From positions 22,780-45,999 of the forward strand of contig DOZZ01000080.1 of NCBI GenBank assembly GCA_003517725.1: a DNA stretch of 23,220 nucleotides, given 5' to 3'. The position numbers and the translations under genes are program-made. Source of the stretch: Bryobacterales bacterium (GTDB lineage: Bacteria; Acidobacteriota; Terriglobia; Bryobacterales; Bryobacteraceae). This document shows, piece by piece, positions 22,203 to 23,220 of the stretch. Every line of letters begins with the position of its first letter. The stretch's first letter is position 1. The notes under the pieces were generated by a model. That model had not been told where the DNA came from. It made no database searches and worked only from the letters and a program-made list of their open reading frames with translations.

Positions 22203-22868
22203 TTAGCGGTCTTTATCTTTTTCGCCGGGCTTGTAGAGGGACGGCGCTTTGCGCTTGGTCTTCTCTTCGGCGGCGGCCTTCTCGACCGCAGCCTTCTTTG
22301 CCGCCTTCTCCTTCGGCATCAGCAAGGCGTCACGTTCCTCTTTCTCCTTCTCCTCTTTGGCCTGCACCTCCGACGCCCGCTGCCCCAGGTCTCCCTGCGC
22401 CAGATCCAGACTGTCGGCCGTGCTGTCGATGGCCTGCTTCAACGTGAACTGGTAGCGCGCGTAATCCTTCGGATGCTTCTCGTCGAATTGCCGCAAATTC
22501 GCGAGGAATTTCTTCTCGGCCTCGGTCACCGCCGCCGTCCCAAGTTGTATGTCGAGCTTGCGCTTTAGCGCGTCATCCGACACCGTGTCGATGGCGTCGA
22601 TGATCTTGCCGTATTCGTCCAAAAGATCGTGCACCGTCAGGGAGCGCCCGGTCTTTTCGCTCTTGAGTAGCTGGTCCACCTGGTCCAGGCGCTGGCGGGC
22701 GAACAGCACGTAGAGCTTCAGCCGCTCGTTGGGCTCCTGCACATCGCGCAACTGATTGACCTCGTCGGTGGTCAGAAAATCCTTTTGCGCGAAGGCCGGC
22801 TGCACGCAAAGCGCTGCGCATAACAGCAGCCCGGCTAGCGTTTTTTGCCCATAATGCCGGTGAGCCAT
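22203..22868 (-). CDS. Exported charged protein of unknown function
   Basis: The 221-residue protein starts with a Sec signal (LAGLLLCAALCVQPAFA, cut near residue 27). The mature part is helical: FLTTDEVNQLRDVQEPNERLKLYVLFARQRLDQVDQLL and LDEYGKIIDAIDTVSDDALKRKL. It ends with a strongly charged Lys/Glu/Ala-rich stretch (about 165-221) that probably forms a coiled coil or an unstructured tail. The ATG at 22868 is firm: AGGAGGT stands nine bases upstream. The gene overlaps its upstream neighbour by 34 bp, so the two are coupled and probably act together. I recognise no domain family with confidence. Confidence 0.82.
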   Translation of the reverse strand: MAHRHYGQKTLAGLLLCAALCVQPAFAQKDFLTTDEVNQLRDVQEPNERLKLYVLFARQRLDQVDQLLKSEKTGRSLTVHDLLDEYGKIIDAIDTVSDDALKRKLDIQLGTAAVTEAEKKFLANLRQFDEKHPKDYARYQFTLKQAIDSTADSLDLAQGDLGQRASEVQAKEEKEKEERDALLMPKEKAAKKAAVEKAAAEEKTKRKAPSLYKPGEKDKDR

Positions 22869-23220
22869 TCGTCGTGCACCTCCTGGATGCGGTTCCGAAC
22901 CGCTTCGATCATGGGGCGATCCGTTAAATCGACCGATTCCTGCCAGCCCTTTAATTTTCGCAGCAGATCGCGCGTGCGGGTCTCGGCATACTTAAAATTC
23001 TTGGGCTTGCGGCTGGGGTTCTGGTGCGTCTCGAGCAACGCTTCTTTGGCCAGTTCCACCGACTGCTGCACTTCCTGCAGATCGGCTGCCGCGGTTTCCA
23101 GCTGGCCGGCATCGAAATCGGCGCGCGAGCGCAGGTAGGCGGCGTCCGCGTTGGCGAGCGCCAGGCGACTGCGCTTCTCGAAATTAGGTTCGGCCCGCAC
23201 GGTCGCCAGACTGGCGGGGG
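22835..23220 (-). CDS. Hypothetical helical protein (5' partial)
   Basis: The frame is open to the window edge, so the N-terminus is outside; a GTG at 23200 is possible but the residues PASLATV before it look continuous. The visible part, about 128 residues, is alpha-helical and repeat-like: EKRSRLALANADAAYLRSR, AGQLETAAADLQEVQQSVELAKEAL. It ends with KLKGWQESVDLTDRPMIEAVRNRIQEVHDEWLTGIM and a basic tail. The helical hairpins resemble TPR-like repeats without a clear TPR signature. It overlaps the next gene by 34 bp. No function can be assigned. Confidence 0.72.
   Translation of the reverse strand, partial: PASLATVRAEPNFEKRSRLALANADAAYLRSRADFDAGQLETAAADLQEVQQSVELAKEALLETHQNPSRKPKNFKYAETRTRDLLRKLKGWQESVDLTDRPMIEAVRNRIQEVHDEWLTGIMGKKR

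Overview
The window is GC-rich, densely coded DNA. It most resembles an Acidobacteriota genome of the Bryobacterales / Candidatus Solibacter type. That placement is an inference from gene content: a DUF1549/DUF1553 cytochrome-like protein, a WD40 cytochrome c and a PPC-domain protein in one operon (shared with Planctomycetota), a GatB-type amidotransferase, sugar-epimerase genes and many convergent or overlapping gene pairs. No rRNA, tRNA, transposase, integrase, phage gene or CRISPR array was found.

Layout, 1-7745. The 3' part of a SpoIIE/RsbU-type PP2C phosphatase converges on, and overlaps, a STAS anti-sigma-factor antagonist gene. A minus-strand ruvA-ruvB-folK operon follows (Holliday-junction migration plus folate synthesis). 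Divergent from it are rsmE (16S rRNA methyltransferase) and an overlapping membrane-anchored metallophosphoesterase. A small secreted protein with its own promoter converges on gatB-bcp (minus strand; Asp/Glu-tRNA amidotransferase subunit B and a peroxiredoxin joined by an ATGA overlap).

Layout, 7746-14150. A 200-bp gap holds two near-identical 44-bp hairpin repeats. It is followed by a three-gene plus-strand operon of exported proteins: DUF1549/DUF1553 with Ig-like segments and two haem-type motifs, a cytochrome c fused to a seven-bladed WD40 propeller, and an IPT/TIG plus PPC-domain protein. This looks like an extracytoplasmic redox or polymer-handling module of unknown substrate. A second copy of a short palindromic repeat, also seen near position 1110, ends the operon.

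Layout, 14148-17788. A minus-strand sugar operon encodes a lipoprotein sugar-binding protein, a phosphomannose-isomerase-like cupin enzyme and a D-tagatose/D-psicose 3-epimerase-family enzyme. Upstream is the only long non-coding stretch (about 570 bp). It holds a 27-codon leader ORF with a twin-arginine start, two copies of an operator-like element TGTTC-N8-GAACA, a perfect -35 box whose -10 lies inside one operator, a candidate structured RNA starting at that promoter, and a minus-strand intrinsic terminator.

Layout, 17789-23220. A stand-alone receiver domain lacking the phospho-acceptor Asp converges on a long TolC-family outer membrane protein gene. Divergent from tolC lies pyrE-truA-ppa (pyrimidine synthesis, tRNA pseudouridylation, pyrophosphate hydrolysis). 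PyrE releases no pyrophosphate itself but uses PRPP and yields PPi, so ppa is metabolically apt here. The window ends with two overlapping minus-strand genes for charged, probably exported proteins of unknown function.

The most interesting region is 17135-17790, where shared operators, a putative ncRNA and a leader ORF suggest an uncharacterised regulatory circuit around the sugar operon.
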